Positions 44,861 through 54,149 of a DNA stretch of 64,000 nucleotides are shown one piece after another (the stretch's first letter is position 1; each line of letters starts with the position of its first letter). A program made the translations under genes and the position numbers. The notes below the pieces were generated by a model. The model was not told where the DNA came from. It saw nothing but the letters and a program-made list of their open reading frames with translations, and searched no databases. This stretch comes from Wenjunlia tyrosinilytica (GTDB taxonomy: Bacteria > Actinomycetota > Actinomycetes > Streptomycetales > Streptomycetaceae). The stretch is from assembly GCF_014646055.1 (NCBI RefSeq), contig NZ_BMMS01000016.1:124001-188000 (forward strand), written 5' to 3'.

Positions 44861-46378
44861 TCAGTCCATGCACGGCCCGCAGGCCGAAGCCGGAGACGGG
44901 GAAGGGGCGGGAGCGCCGACGGACGGCAGTCCGAGCAGCACCCCCTGCGGCTTGGGGGCCGAGGTGCGCCTCTCCCACGCGTCACCGGCGGGGGTGCGGC
45001 GCACGGCGTGGGCCGGGCCCTCCGCGAGCAGGTGGTGCGGGGCCGCGTAGGTGATCTCGACGGTGACGATGTCGCCCGGACGGACCCGGCCGCCGGGGTC
45101 GCCGGCGGGCAGGCCGTCGCGGCCGCGCGCAGTCGGGTCGAAGTGGACGAGGCGGTTGTCGGGGGCGCGACCGGACAGGCGGTGGGTGCGCTCGTCCTTG
45201 CGTCCCTCGCCCTCGGCGACGAGCACCTCGAGGGTGCGGCCGACCTGCCCCTTGTTCTCTTCCCAGGAAATCTCCTCCTGGAGGGCGACCAGGCGCTCGT
45301 AGCGGGCCTGCACGACCTCCTTGGGGATCTGCCCGTCCATCTCGGCCGCCGGTGTGCCGGGGCGCTTGGAGTACTGGAAGGTGAAGGCCTGGGCGAAGCG
45401 TGCCTCGCGGACCGTGTGCAGGGTCTGCTCGAAGTCCTCCTCGGTCTCGCCGGGGAAGCCCACGATGATGTCGGTGGAGATGGCCGCGTCCGGCATGGCG
45501 GCGCGGACCTTCTCGATGATGCCGAGGTAGCGGTCCTGGCGGTACGAGCGGCGCATGGCCTTCAACACCGCGTCGGAGCCGGACTGCAGCGGCATGTGCA
45601 ACTGGTGCATCACATTCGGCGTCTCGGCCATGGCGGCGATGACGTCGTCGGTGAAATCGCGGGGGTGCGGGGAGGTGAAGCGGACCCGCTCCAGGCCCTC
45701 GACACGGCCGCAGGCGCGCAGGAGCTTGGAGAACGCCTCGCGGTCGCCGATGTCGGAGCCGTACGCGTTGACGTTCTGCCCGAGCAGGGTCACCTCGATG
45801 ACGCCCTCGTCGACGAGTGCCTCCACCTCCGCGAGGATGTCGCCGGGGCGGCGGTCCTTCTCCTTGCCGCGCAGCGCCGGGACGATGCAGAAGGTGCAGG
45901 TGTTGTTGCAGCCGACGGAGATCGCCACCCATGCCGCGTAGGCGGACTCGCGGCGGGTCGGCAGCGTGGAGGGGAAGGTCTCCAGGGACTCCAGGATCTC
46001 CACCTGGGCCTCGTCCTGGACCCGGGCGCGCTCCAGCAGCGTCGGCAGGTGGCCGATGTTGTGGGTGCCGAAGACCACGTCCACCCAGGGGGCGCGCTTC
46101 ACGATCGTGTCGCGGTCCTTCTGCGCCAGGCAGCCGCCGACGGCGATCTGCATGCCCGGGCGCGCGGCCTTGACCGGGGCGAGCCGGCCGAGGTTGCCGT
46201 AGAGGCGGTTGTCGGCGTTCTCGCGCACCGCGCACGTGTTGAACACCACGATGTCGGCGTCGTCCTCGGCGGACGCCCGTACATACCCCGCGCCCTCCAG
46301 AAGACCGGACAGGCGCTCGGAGTCGTGGACGTTCATCTGACAGCCGTATGTCCGCACGGCGTAAGTTCTGGCACTCAT
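44861..46378 (-). CDS. miaB: tRNA-2-methylthio-N6-dimethylallyladenosine synthase MiaB
   Basis: Radical SAM methylthiotransferase of 505 residues. N-terminal cluster Cys in [22 protein letters not shown] and GGCLAQKD; radical SAM motif [14 protein letters not shown] (CxxxCxxC); C-terminal TRAM domain ([23 protein letters not shown]). ATG 46378 gives [14 protein letters not shown]; some relatives are longer here. Partner of MiaA. C-terminal tail of about 50 residues Pro/Ala-rich. Two Fe-S clusters needed. Confidence 0.95.
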   Translation of the reverse strand: MSARTYAVRTYGCQMNVHDSERLSGLLEGAGYVRASAEDDADIVVFNTCAVRENADNRLYGNLGRLAPVKAARPGMQIAVGGCLAQKDRDTIVKRAPWVDVVFGTHNIGHLPTLLERARVQDEAQVEILESLETFPSTLPTRRESAYAAWVAISVGCNNTCTFCIVPALRGKEKDRRPGDILAEVEALVDEGVIEVTLLGQNVNAYGSDIGDREAFSKLLRACGRVEGLERVRFTSPHPRDFTDDVIAAMAETPNVMHQLHMPLQSGSDAVLKAMRRSYRQDRYLGIIEKVRAAMPDAAISTDIIVGFPGETEEDFEQTLHTVREARFAQAFTFQYSKRPGTPAAEMDGQIPKEVVQARYERLVALQEEISWEENKGQVGRTLEVLVAEGEGRKDERTHRLSGRAPDNRLVHFDPTARGRDGLPAGDPGGRVRPGDIVTVEITYAAPHHLLAEGPAHAVRRTPAGDAWERRTSAPKPQGVLLGLPSVGAPAPSPSPASACGPCMD

Positions 46379-46483
46379 CTCAATCAACCAGAGTACGCGG
46401 TGCGCGAACCGGCGCCCGCCCGACTCCGGCCCCCGCCCGGTCCGCGCTTTCCGTGGGCCGGGTGGCCTGGCAGGATGCCGCAC

Positions 46484-47515
46484 ATGTCCCAGGTCGAATC
46501 AGGCAGCCGACGGCGCCTCCAGTGGCGCGCGTGGCGCCGCCCGCTGCGCTCGCCGGCCGCGCGCTGGGCCGTGGTCGGACTGGTGCTCACGGGAATGCTC
46601 GCCTGGTGGCTCGTCCCCTCCGATGCCACCCCCTACCGCAAGGGCACGATCTCCCTCGCCACCGGCGTCTCCAAGGGCGTGTACGCCAAGTACGGCGACC
46701 TCCTCAAGCCGCGAGTGGAGCGGGATCTGCCCGGGGTGCACATGACGCTGCACCCCAGCGCGGGCTCCGTCGACAACGTCCAACGGGTCGCCCAGGGACG
46801 CGACACCTTCACCATCGCGGCGGCGGACGCTGTGGCCGACTACAGCGGGCCGGGGGCCGGGCGGCTGCGTGCCTGCGCCCGGCTGTACGACGACTACGTG
46901 CAGCTCGTGGTCCCCAACGACTCCCCGGTCAGCTCGCCGCAGGACCTCAAGGGGCTGCGCGTCGGGGTGGGCGCGCAGGGCTCCGGGGTGTACCTGCTGG
47001 CCAACCGCCTCCTGCACGCCGCGGGTCTCGGCCGCAAGGACTCGATCCGCCCGGTCAAGGCGGGGATCGACCGGGCGCCGCGGCTGCTGCGCGAGGGGAA
47101 GCTGGACGCCTTCTTCTGGTCCGGAGGGCTGCCGACGGCCGCGGTCAGCGACCTGGCCAAGGAGCTCCCGATCCGGCTGGTGCCGCTCGGCCCGCTGGCG
47201 AAGCACCTGCGCGAGGAGGAGACCGACGCCGCCATCTACTACCGGCAGGCGACCATGCCCGGTGACGCCTATCCGAACGCCTACCCCTACGGCAAGTCGG
47301 TCTCGACGATCGCCGTGTCCAACCTCCTCGTGACCACCGACCGCGTCCAGGCCTCGCTGGTCGAGCGGCTGACCCGCAGCGTGATCCACAGCCGGGACAC
47401 CATCGGCCGCCAGGTGCACGCCGCCCAGCTCGTGGACGTGCGCACCGCCGTCTACACCGATCCGCTGCCGCTCCACGAGGGCGCCCGCCGCTACTACCGC
47501 TCGGTCAAGCCCTGA
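46484..47515 (+). CDS. TAXI-family solute receptor with N-terminal membrane anchor
   Basis: 343-residue relative of the TRAP-transporter receptors of the TAXI type, which bind small organic acids, glutamate or glutamine. Arg-rich start, one hydrophobic segment at about 28-45 ([16 protein letters not shown]), then the receptor: [95 protein letters not shown]. There is no cleavage site, so it is probably anchored outside. No dctQ/dctM-type permease genes are in the window. That makes transport unlikely and sensing likely. ATG 46484 is chosen; ATG 46475 is also possible. Next to the glutamate kinase-receptor gene. A palindrome (47513-47525) overlaps its stop. Confidence 0.85.
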   Translation: MSQVESGSRRRLQWRAWRRPLRSPAARWAVVGLVLTGMLAWWLVPSDATPYRKGTISLATGVSKGVYAKYGDLLKPRVERDLPGVHMTLHPSAGSVDNVQRVAQGRDTFTIAAADAVADYSGPGAGRLRACARLYDDYVQLVVPNDSPVSSPQDLKGLRVGVGAQGSGVYLLANRLLHAAGLGRKDSIRPVKAGIDRAPRLLREGKLDAFFWSGGLPTAAVSDLAKELPIRLVPLGPLAKHLREEETDAAIYYRQATMPGDAYPNAYPYGKSVSTIAVSNLLVTTDRVQASLVERLTRSVIHSRDTIGRQVHAAQLVDVRTAVYTDPLPLHEGARRYYRSVKP

Positions 47516-47615
47516 GGTCACCTCAGGTCACATCCGAAGTCCCGCCACCCACCGCGGGGCTGCCGATAACGGACATTCCCATATGATTCAGCGCCGTTGG
47601 CGCGGGGGCACGGTG

Positions 47616-47666
47616 AGGTTACGGATCAGTGCCGTCATGTTCAGACAGCACTGATCCCCCTAACCT
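47616..47666. promoter_or_regulatory. Long leader hairpin or bipartite operator upstream of the kinase-receptor gene
   Basis: GGATCAGTGC (47623-47632) is exactly complementary to GCACTGATCC (47648-47657), with outer arms AGGTTA (47616-47621) and TAACCT (47661-47666). The 15-base loop is 47633-47647. The structure ends 31 bases before the start codon, so it could form in the mRNA leader, or serve as an operator in DNA. Confidence 0.6.
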
Positions 47667-47697
47667 GAACCCCTACAATTCTTCAGGGGGCTTGCGC

Positions 47698-49581
47698 ATG
47701 CGAACCGTGGGACCGACGCCGGGCGGAGATCCGCGCGGGCACGCCGGTACGGGGACGGGGTCGCCGCATGCCCTCATCGACAACCGCTACGAGCTGCAAC
47801 GCCCGTTGGGCCGCGGCGGCATGGGCGTCGTCTGGGAGGCCCTCGACACCCGGCTCAACCGCCAGGTGGCGATCAAGGAGCTGCTCTTCCGCGGCGCGGT
47901 CGACCCGGAGACGCAGGCCCAATGGGTGGAGCGGGCCAGGCGCGAGGCACAGGCGATCGCCAGGATCGGGCACGAGCACGTGGTCGCGGTGCACGACGTC
48001 ATCGAGGACGACGGCCAGGTGTGGATCGTCATGGAGCAGGTCAACCCCCGCTCCCTGTCGGATCTTCTGCGCGACCATGAGCGCCTGCCCGTGGCCAGCG
48101 CCGCCCGTGTGGGTCTCGAAGTGCTGCGCGGATTGCGGGCGGTGCACGCCGCCGGGGTGCTGCACCGCGATGTGAAACCGCACAATGTGCTCTTCCGCAA
48201 GGACGGCCGGGCGGTGCTGATGGACTTCGGCATCGCCACGTTCGAGGGCGCGGCACAGGTGACACGCCGTCATGAGACGGTGGGCACACCGCAGTACCTG
48301 CCGCCGGAGCTGGCCGTGCCGTGGACCAGGGAGCAGAGGACGGCGACTCCCGCCTCCGATCTGTGGTCCCTGGGTGTGACGCTGTACGAGATGGTCGAGG
48401 GGCGGGCGCCGTTCCGCGGGCCGACTCCGTTCGAGGTCCTGGAGGCGGTGCGCGAGGAGGAGCCCCCGGAGATGGTGCACGCGGGCCCGTTGCGCCCGCT
48501 GATCGAGGGGCTGCTGGTCAAGGATCCGGAGAAACGGCTCTCCGCCGAGCGGGCCGAGGAGTTGCTCCAGCACGTCGCCCAGGAGACCCCCTCCACGGCG
48601 CACTCGATCCCCCATCAGTTCTACGACCCCTCCGCCGCACCGGACCCCCCGAGGTCGGAGACCTCCCGGCTGCGGGCGGTCGGCCGTCCCTCCCGCAGGG
48701 TCCGCCGGGCCGCGGGCGCCGGCGCCCTGGCCGTCGCGCTGCTGGCGGGGACCGGCTGGGTAGCCGTGAATGTCTTCGGCAGCGACTCCGCCCCCTCCCT
48801 GCACCAGTCCGACACCTACCGGCGGGCCAAGCAGCTCGGCCTGCTGCGGATCGGCGTCAAGTCCGACCAGCCGGGCCTGAGCGAGGTGGTCAACGACAAG
48901 GAGGTCACCTACCGGGGCTTCGACATCGATATCGCCCACGCCATCGCCAAGCGGCTCGGCTTCCGGGAGGACCAGGTCGACTTCCAGGTGGTGAACACGG
49001 CCAGCCGTGAATACCGGCTGAGCCAGGGCAAGGTGGACCTGATAGTGGCCAGCTACAGCATCACCGACGAGCGCAAGAGGCAGGTGGACTTCGCCGGCCC
49101 GTACTACATCGCGGGCCAGGACTTCCTGGTGCGCAAGAAGGACACCTCGATAGACGGCAAGGAGGACCTGGGCGGCAAGACGGTCTGCACGGTCGACAAG
49201 TCAACCCCGGCGGCCCAGTTGCCCCTGCTCTCCCCCAAGCCGAATGTGACGCTGCGCAACCAGTACGGCAAGTGCATCGAGGCCCTGCTCGCGGGCGCGG
49301 TCGACGCGGTCAGCACGGACGATGTGATCCTCGCCGGCTACCGGCGCGAGCACCCGCGCGATCTGCGCCTGCTGGGCGACCCGTTCACCACCGAGGCCTA
49401 CGGCATCGGCCTGCCGAAGGACGACCCGGCGCTCAAACGCGCGGTCTGCGACGCGCTCAAGAAGGAAGTGGCCAACGGGGACTGGGACCGCTTCTACCGC
49501 AAGAACCTCAAGCCCCTGGACCCCGAGCAGTTGGGGGATCTGAGGCCGCCGGAGCCCCGCGAGTGCGGGGCCGCGCAGTGA
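47698..49581 (+). CDS. Transmembrane Ser/Thr protein kinase with extracellular glutamate-binding-type receptor domain
   Basis: Single chain of 627 residues. Cytoplasmic kinase at 28-300: P-loop LGRGGMGVVWEA (38-49), catalytic Lys in AIKEL (60), VLHRDVKPHNVL (156-166), DFG (176-178), VGTPQYLPPE, DLWSLGVTLYEM. Basic juxtamembrane segment 320-338 and one transmembrane helix at about 339-360. The outer domain (380-605) is a type 3 amino-acid-binding protein and is clearly a paralogue of the neighbouring GluB: both share DQPGL, GFDI-IA, DERK-QVDF/QIDF, GPYY-AGQD. GTG/TTG starts upstream exist, but ATG 47698 has AGGGGG nine bases before it. Convergent with gluK. Reading: an extracellular amino acid, probably glutamate, controls an internal kinase. 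Kinase targets are unknown. Mycobacteria split the same idea over GlnH, GlnX and PknG. Confidence 0.9.
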   Translation: MRTVGPTPGGDPRGHAGTGTGSPHALIDNRYELQRPLGRGGMGVVWEALDTRLNRQVAIKELLFRGAVDPETQAQWVERARREAQAIARIGHEHVVAVHDVIEDDGQVWIVMEQVNPRSLSDLLRDHERLPVASAARVGLEVLRGLRAVHAAGVLHRDVKPHNVLFRKDGRAVLMDFGIATFEGAAQVTRRHETVGTPQYLPPELAVPWTREQRTATPASDLWSLGVTLYEMVEGRAPFRGPTPFEVLEAVREEEPPEMVHAGPLRPLIEGLLVKDPEKRLSAERAEELLQHVAQETPSTAHSIPHQFYDPSAAPDPPRSETSRLRAVGRPSRRVRRAAGAGALAVALLAGTGWVAVNVFGSDSAPSLHQSDTYRRAKQLGLLRIGVKSDQPGLSEVVNDKEVTYRGFDIDIAHAIAKRLGFREDQVDFQVVNTASREYRLSQGKVDLIVASYSITDERKRQVDFAGPYYIAGQDFLVRKKDTSIDGKEDLGGKTVCTVDKSTPAAQLPLLSPKPNVTLRNQYGKCIEALLAGAVDAVSTDDVILAGYRREHPRDLRLLGDPFTTEAYGIGLPKDDPALKRAVCDALKKEVANGDWDRFYRKNLKPLDPEQLGDLRPPEPRECGAAQ

Positions 49582-49659
49582 CGGCGCCCTCCGTGTGAAC
49601 ACCCAGCCGGGTGAACGTTCTTCGCGGTCCGGCGGTGGCAACCCCTTGTCGGGCGGCGC

Positions 49660-51090
49660 TCACCACGTGTCCGTCGGCTCCTCCCGGGGCAGTGAGAGCG
49701 TCACCACGAGCCCCCTCGGGGCGTTCGCCGCGAACGAGATCTCGCCGCCGCCCGCGGTCAGGAGCGTGCGGGCGATGGACAGGCCGAGGCCCGAGCCGTT
49801 CACATTCTGGTGCCGGTTGCTGCGCCAGAACCGGTCGCCGACGCGGGCGAGTTCCTCCTCGCTCAGTCCGGGCCCCTCGTCCGCGACCGTGGCCGTCACC
49901 GCGCCGTCACGCCGGGCCACGCTCACCAGCACCCGGCCGCCCTCGGGGGTGAACTTCAGGGCGTTGTCGACCACGGCGTCCAGGGCGCTGGACAGGGCCA
50001 CCGGATCGGCCCAGCCGGTGGCCGCCGAGGGGCCCTCGAAGCGCAGGTCCACGCCGTCCCGTTCCGCGATCACACGCCAGGCCTCGACCCTTTCCGCGGC
50101 CAGGCCCGCGATGTCCGTGCTGTGCAGATCGGGCGTGGCGTGCTCGGCCAGGGCGAGGCCGAGCAGATCCTCCAGGACACGTGCGAGCCGCTTGCCCTCC
50201 TCGCGGACGCTGTCGAGTTCCTCCTCGTGGCCCCCGGGCAGTTCCATGCCCAGCGCCTCGATCCTCAGCAGGAGCGCCGAGAGCGGGTTGCGCAGCTGGT
50301 GGGAGGCGTCGGCGACGAAGGCCCTCTGCTGTTCCAGGACGCTCTCCACATTGTCGGCCATCTCGTTGAACGAGCCCGCGAGCCGCTGGAGCTCCGGTGG
50401 GCCGCCGGCCGCGGCGACACGGGAGGCCAGACGCCCGGTGGCGATGTCATGGGTGACCCGGTCCAGCACCCGCACCGGCCGCAGCACCCACTCGGTCAGA
50501 CGGACCGCTCCCAGCACGGCGAGCAGCATCGCGACGGTCTCCCCCGCCGCGACGAGCGCCCACGCGTGCAGGATCCGCGAGCGCATGGGGCCCGTCGGGG
50601 AGTCGGTGAGCACCACCGCGATCACATCGCCGTCCTGCACCACCGGCGAGGCCACGACGAGGCGGTGGTCCTGCCAGGGCCAGACCTGCTGGGGGTCGTG
50701 GCTGCGTCTGCCGTCCAGGGCCTCGTCGAACGCCCGCTGCACGTCCCGGTCGTTCCAGGGCACGATCCAGCTGGTCGGGGAGACGGCGTTGACCGAGCCG
50801 TCACGGGCGAAGACGCCGACCTTGATGCCGTAGAGGTCGTAGTAGCGGGCCAACTCGGCCTTGAGCGTCAGGCTCCGGTCGGGCTGCTCGGTCCTGGCTA
50901 TGGCCCTGGCGTCCCTGGGGTCCCTGGTGAGGTTCTCGGCGAGCGCGGCGAAGCGGGCGGTGTCGTCGATGCGGTCGACCACGACATGCTGCTGCTGCGC
51001 CCTCGCCTGGCTGATGGCGAGCGGCAGGCCGAGGGCGAGCAGCACACCTGCCAGGAGGGACAGCAGGATCGCGAGGAGCCGGGTGCGCAA
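49660..51090 (-). CDS. gluK: Sensor histidine kinase GluK
   Basis: Membrane kinase of 476 residues. Helix 1 at about 5-27, an extracellular sensor part of about 145 residues, helix 2 near 175-196, HAMP linker, then HisKA with phospho-acceptor His264 in FVADASHQLRNPLSAL, and an ATPase domain (DAVVDNALKFTPEGG, DEGPGLSEEE, GSGLGLSIARTLL). TTG start at 51090; GAGGTG is 9 bases before. It follows gluR by 6 bases on the same strand. The GluR-GluK pair in S. coelicolor was reported to sense glutamate and control gluABCD, which starts divergently here. I infer the same role from position and domain layout. Confidence 0.9.
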   Translation of the reverse strand: MRTRLLAILLSLLAGVLLALGLPLAISQARAQQQHVVVDRIDDTARFAALAENLTRDPRDARAIARTEQPDRSLTLKAELARYYDLYGIKVGVFARDGSVNAVSPTSWIVPWNDRDVQRAFDEALDGRRSHDPQQVWPWQDHRLVVASPVVQDGDVIAVVLTDSPTGPMRSRILHAWALVAAGETVAMLLAVLGAVRLTEWVLRPVRVLDRVTHDIATGRLASRVAAAGGPPELQRLAGSFNEMADNVESVLEQQRAFVADASHQLRNPLSALLLRIEALGMELPGGHEEELDSVREEGKRLARVLEDLLGLALAEHATPDLHSTDIAGLAAERVEAWRVIAERDGVDLRFEGPSAATGWADPVALSSALDAVVDNALKFTPEGGRVLVSVARRDGAVTATVADEGPGLSEEELARVGDRFWRSNRHQNVNGSGLGLSIARTLLTAGGGEISFAANAPRGLVVTLSLPREEPTDTW

Positions 51091-51096
51091 CGACGG

Positions 51097-51798
51097 TCAC
51101 ACCTCGGGGACGACGAGCCGGTATCCGACCCCGCGCACGGTCTCGATCAGGGTCGGCAGGCCGAGCTTGGAGCGCAACGACGCCACATGCACCTCGAGGG
51201 TCCGCCCTGTCCCCTCCCAGCTCGTGCGCCACACCTCGCTGATGATCTGCTCGCGGCGGAAGACGACGCCGGGGCGCTGGGCGAGCAGCGCCAGCAGGTC
51301 GAACTCCTTGCGGGTCAGCGCGACGCCCTTGCCGTCCACGGTGACCCTGCGGGTGGACAGGTCCAGGGCGATCGGGCCCAGGGCCGAATCGGAGCCGGCG
51401 GGCTCGTCGCCGCCCGCGGCCTCCGCCACGGTCTCGGACCTGCGGCTGACCGCGTGGATGCGGGCCAGCAGCTCCCCGGTGTCGTAGGGCTTGACCACGT
51501 AGTCGTCGGCGCCGAGGTTGAGGCCGTGGATCCGGGAGCGGATGTCGGCCCTGGCGGTGACCATGATGACCGGCACGGCGGTACGGCGGCGGATGCGGCT
51601 GCACACCTCGAAGCCGTCCTGGTCGGGCAGGCCGAGGTCGAGCAGCACCACACCGAACGGCTCCCCGCTGTCCGGCAGGAGCGCGCGCAGTGCCTCCTCG
51701 CCGCTGCGGGCGTGGGTGACCTGGAAGCCGTGCTTGCCGAGGACCGCGGAGAGGGCGGCGGCGACGTGGTCGTCGTCCTCGACGAGTAGCAGTCGCAC
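51097..51798 (-). CDS. gluR: Response regulator GluR (OmpR/PhoB type)
   Basis: 233 residues. Receiver domain (VRLLLVEDDDH; phospho-Asp54 in GVVLLDLGLPDQDGF; VTARAD; Lys in YVVKPYDTGELLARI) and a winged-helix output domain (LTRKEFDLLALLAQRPG, VFRREQIISEVWRTSWEG, TLEVHVASLRSKLG, VRGVGYRLV). The GTG start at 51798 follows GGGGAG. It probably activates gluABCD from the divergent spacer, where a heptamer occurs four times. Confidence 0.92.
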   Translation of the reverse strand: MRLLLVEDDDHVAAALSAVLGKHGFQVTHARSGEEALRALLPDSGEPFGVVLLDLGLPDQDGFEVCSRIRRRTAVPVIMVTARADIRSRIHGLNLGADDYVVKPYDTGELLARIHAVSRRSETVAEAAGGDEPAGSDSALGPIALDLSTRRVTVDGKGVALTRKEFDLLALLAQRPGVVFRREQIISEVWRTSWEGTGRTLEVHVASLRSKLGLPTLIETVRGVGYRLVVPEV

Positions 51799-51902
51799 GG
51801 TGGCTCCCCTCGATTCTGTCGTGTTCCTCCCAGGTCGATCCCGGTGGGTGCGAGCAGTCACGCCGATGGCGCGGTGCCGAGTCAAGCGGTACGCCCCCCA
51901 GC

Positions 51903-52078
51903 TGAGCGGACTGTTACGCAGCCGGTACGGGGCACCCCGGGACCGCCTACCGACGTTATCCCAATGAGCGGCTCCGCGCCGCTGCCGCCCGTCGTCCACC
52001 GGCCCGCGCCCGCCGAGCACAAACCACACATGAGCGGTAGCGCTGAGTGTCCGGATCGTTATGCTCAACTTCCGCTCA
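51903..52078. promoter_or_regulatory. Four copies of heptamer TGAGCGG between gluR and gluA
   Basis: TGAGCGG at 51903-51909, 51965-51971 and 52031-52037, and inverted as CCGCTCA at 52072-52078. The last two face each other around the most probable gluA promoter (a TATGCT at 52060-52065). The 403-base spacer 51799-52201 holds no gene. These sites are candidates for GluR binding. Confidence 0.5.
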
Positions 52079-52201
52079 GATGTACTGACGCCCGAGTTTG
52101 GGGCTCATATGGTCTCTGCCAACCGAAGCGCCCGACGCATGACATGCACAAGCACGCTGCTGATCCGCGGTGCCGCGAACCTTTGAGGGAGCATCCCGTC
52201 C

Positions 52202-52978
52202 ATGAGCGAGGTTGATGTGACCAAGGACTCCGCCCCCGGCGGGGACGACCTGGTCGTACTGGAGAACGTGAACAAGCACTTCGGCGCTCTGCACGTGCTC
52301 CAGGACATCGACCTGACCATCGCCCGGGGCGAGGTCGTCGTGGTCATCGGGCCGTCCGGATCGGGCAAGTCCACCCTCTGCCGAACCATCAACCGCCTCG
52401 AGACCGTGGACAGCGGCACCATCCGCATCGACGGCGAACCTCTGCCCGCCGAGGGCCGTGAACTGGCCCGTCTGCGCGCGGACGTGGGCATGGTCTTCCA
52501 GTCGTTCAACCTCTTCGCGCACAAGACCGTCCTGGAGAACGTGACACTCGGCCAGATCAAGGTGCGCAAGGCCGCCAAGGCCAAGGCGGAGGAGAAGGCG
52601 CGTCAGCTCCTCGACCGCGTGGGCGTGGGGAGCCAGGCCGACAAGTACCCCGCGCAGCTCTCCGGCGGACAGCAGCAGCGGGTCGCCATCGCCCGCGCCC
52701 TGGCGATGGACCCGAAGGTCATGCTCTTCGACGAGCCGACGTCCGCGCTCGACCCCGAGATGATCAATGAAGTGCTCGAGGTCATGCAGCAGTTGGCACG
52801 CGACGGAATGACCATGGTCGTGGTCACCCATGAGATGGGTTTCGCCCGCTCCGCCGCCAACCGCGTGCTGTTCATGGCCGACGGGCGGATCGTCGAGCAG
52901 GCCAGGCCCGACCAGTTCTTCACGGCGCCGAAGAGCGACCGTGCGAAGGACTTCCTGTCGAAGATCCTCCATCACTGA
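52202..52978 (+). CDS. gluA: Glutamate ABC importer ATP-binding protein GluA
   Basis: 258-residue ATPase of a polar amino acid importer. Walker [10 protein letters not shown] (about 50-58), Q-loop [12 protein letters not shown], signature LSGGQQQR, Walker [15 protein letters not shown] and the H-loop VTHEMGFAR. First gene of gluABCD. ATG 52202 follows GAGGGAG. The chain has a short hydrophilic N-terminal addition of about 15 residues. Transcribed from the spacer shared with gluR. Confidence 0.95.
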   Translation: MSEVDVTKDSAPGGDDLVVLENVNKHFGALHVLQDIDLTIARGEVVVVIGPSGSGKSTLCRTINRLETVDSGTIRIDGEPLPAEGRELARLRADVGMVFQSFNLFAHKTVLENVTLGQIKVRKAAKAKAEEKARQLLDRVGVGSQADKYPAQLSGGQQQRVAIARALAMDPKVMLFDEPTSALDPEMINEVLEVMQQLARDGMTMVVVTHEMGFARSAANRVLFMADGRIVEQARPDQFFTAPKSDRAKDFLSKILHH

Positions 52979-53080
52979 ATCACCACTGAGCGCGCCAGCA
53001 CCCTCAAGCCTTCACTACCGTTCACCCTCCGAAGCGCCTCAATGACCGCCCGTGAGGGCGGCGAACCGCAAGGAAGTGTC

Positions 53081-54001
53081 ATGAAGCTCCAGAAGACCGC
53101 CCTCGTCGCCTGTGCGGCCCTCACCCTCCTGGCCACCGCCGCGTGCGGCAAGGAAGGCAGCCCGGACGACGCGGGCAGCTCCAAGAAGCCCGGCGGCAGC
53201 AACGCCCCCAAGGCGCCCGCCTACAAGGTGAACACGGCCGCCGACCTCAAGGGCTCGCCCGTCTGGGAGAAGATCAAGGGCAAGAAGATCACGATCGGCA
53301 CCAAGGCCGACCAGCCCGGCCTCGGCTTCGAGAACCCCGGCACCAAGGAGCGCACCGGCTTCGACATCGAGATCGCCAGGATGATCGCGGCGGACCTGGG
53401 CTTCGACAAGGACCACATCGTCTTCAAGACGGTCCCCTCCGAGGCCCGCGAGACCCAGATCTCCAGCGGCGGCGTCGACCTGTACGTGGGCACGTACACC
53501 ATCAACGACGAGCGCAAGAAGCAGATCGACTTCGGCGGCCCGTACTACGTCGCCGGCCAGGACCTCCTGGTCAAGAAGGACAGCTCCGCCAAGGGCCCCG
53601 AGGACCTCAAGGGCAAGAAGGTCTGCTCGGCCACCGGCTCCACCTCCCTGGAGCGCATCAAGGACAAGAAGTACGGCGTCAAGGAGGCCAAGGCGCAGCA
53701 GGGCTACCAGCTGTGCGTGCAGGACCTCGTCAATGGCACCGTCGACGCCGTCACCACCGACGACGCGATCCTCAAGGGCTACGCCGCCCAGAACGCCGGC
53801 GCTCTCAAGGTCGTCGGCAACCCGTTCTCCGAGGAGCCCTACGGCGTCGGCCTGAAGAAGGGCGACAAGGTCCTGCGCGAGGCGGTCAACAAGGCGCTCG
53901 AGGCCCACGAGAAGAGCGGCGACTGGAAGAAGGCCTACGACGCCACCCTGGGCCTGTCCGGCGCGGCCGCCCCGACGCCGCCGCAGATCGTCCGCTACTG
54001 A
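53081..54001 (+). CDS. gluB: Glutamate-binding lipoprotein GluB
   Basis: 306-residue receptor (SBP family 3). Lipobox at LLATAACGKEG (Cys22); the mature part begins with a Gly/Ser/Lys-rich tether. Domain blocks: IGTKADQPGLGFE, RTGFDIEIARMIA, SSGGVDLYVGTYTINDERK, IDFGGPYYVAGQD, GKKVCSATGSTSLE, EEPYGVGLKKGDKV. The outer half of the Ser/Thr kinase upstream is its closest relative in this window. Start ATG 53081 with AAGGAAG. A strong hairpin follows, so more of it is likely made than of GluC/GluD. Confidence 0.95.
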   Translation: MKLQKTALVACAALTLLATAACGKEGSPDDAGSSKKPGGSNAPKAPAYKVNTAADLKGSPVWEKIKGKKITIGTKADQPGLGFENPGTKERTGFDIEIARMIAADLGFDKDHIVFKTVPSEARETQISSGGVDLYVGTYTINDERKKQIDFGGPYYVAGQDLLVKKDSSAKGPEDLKGKKVCSATGSTSLERIKDKKYGVKEAKAQQGYQLCVQDLVNGTVDAVTTDDAILKGYAAQNAGALKVVGNPFSEEPYGVGLKKGDKVLREAVNKALEAHEKSGDWKKAYDATLGLSGAAAPTPPQIVRY

Positions 54002-54047
54002 CGGGACGTCGGCCGTGACCGGCGCCTGACCGGTCGCGAGCGCCGAC

Positions 54048-54088
54048 GGTGGTGCGGGCGGGGCAGTCCCCTCCCCGCCCGCACCACC
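54048..54088 (+). terminator. Intra-operon hairpin between gluB and gluC
   Basis: Perfect 16-base inverted repeat (54048-54063 and 54073-54088) with a 9-base loop. It can act as a leaky terminator or an mRNA stabiliser that raises the ratio of binding protein to permease, a common arrangement in ABC importer operons. Confidence 0.8.
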
Positions 54089-54149
54089 CGGCCTCGCACG
54101 GCCCGCACCACCCGGACCTCGCCGCCACGCGCAACCTCGGAGACTTGAC

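Noticed and set aside
43490-47515. 1341-codon open frame on the plus strand
   Set aside because: Only its last 343 codons are the TAXI receptor; the rest is antisense or out of frame to miaB and others.
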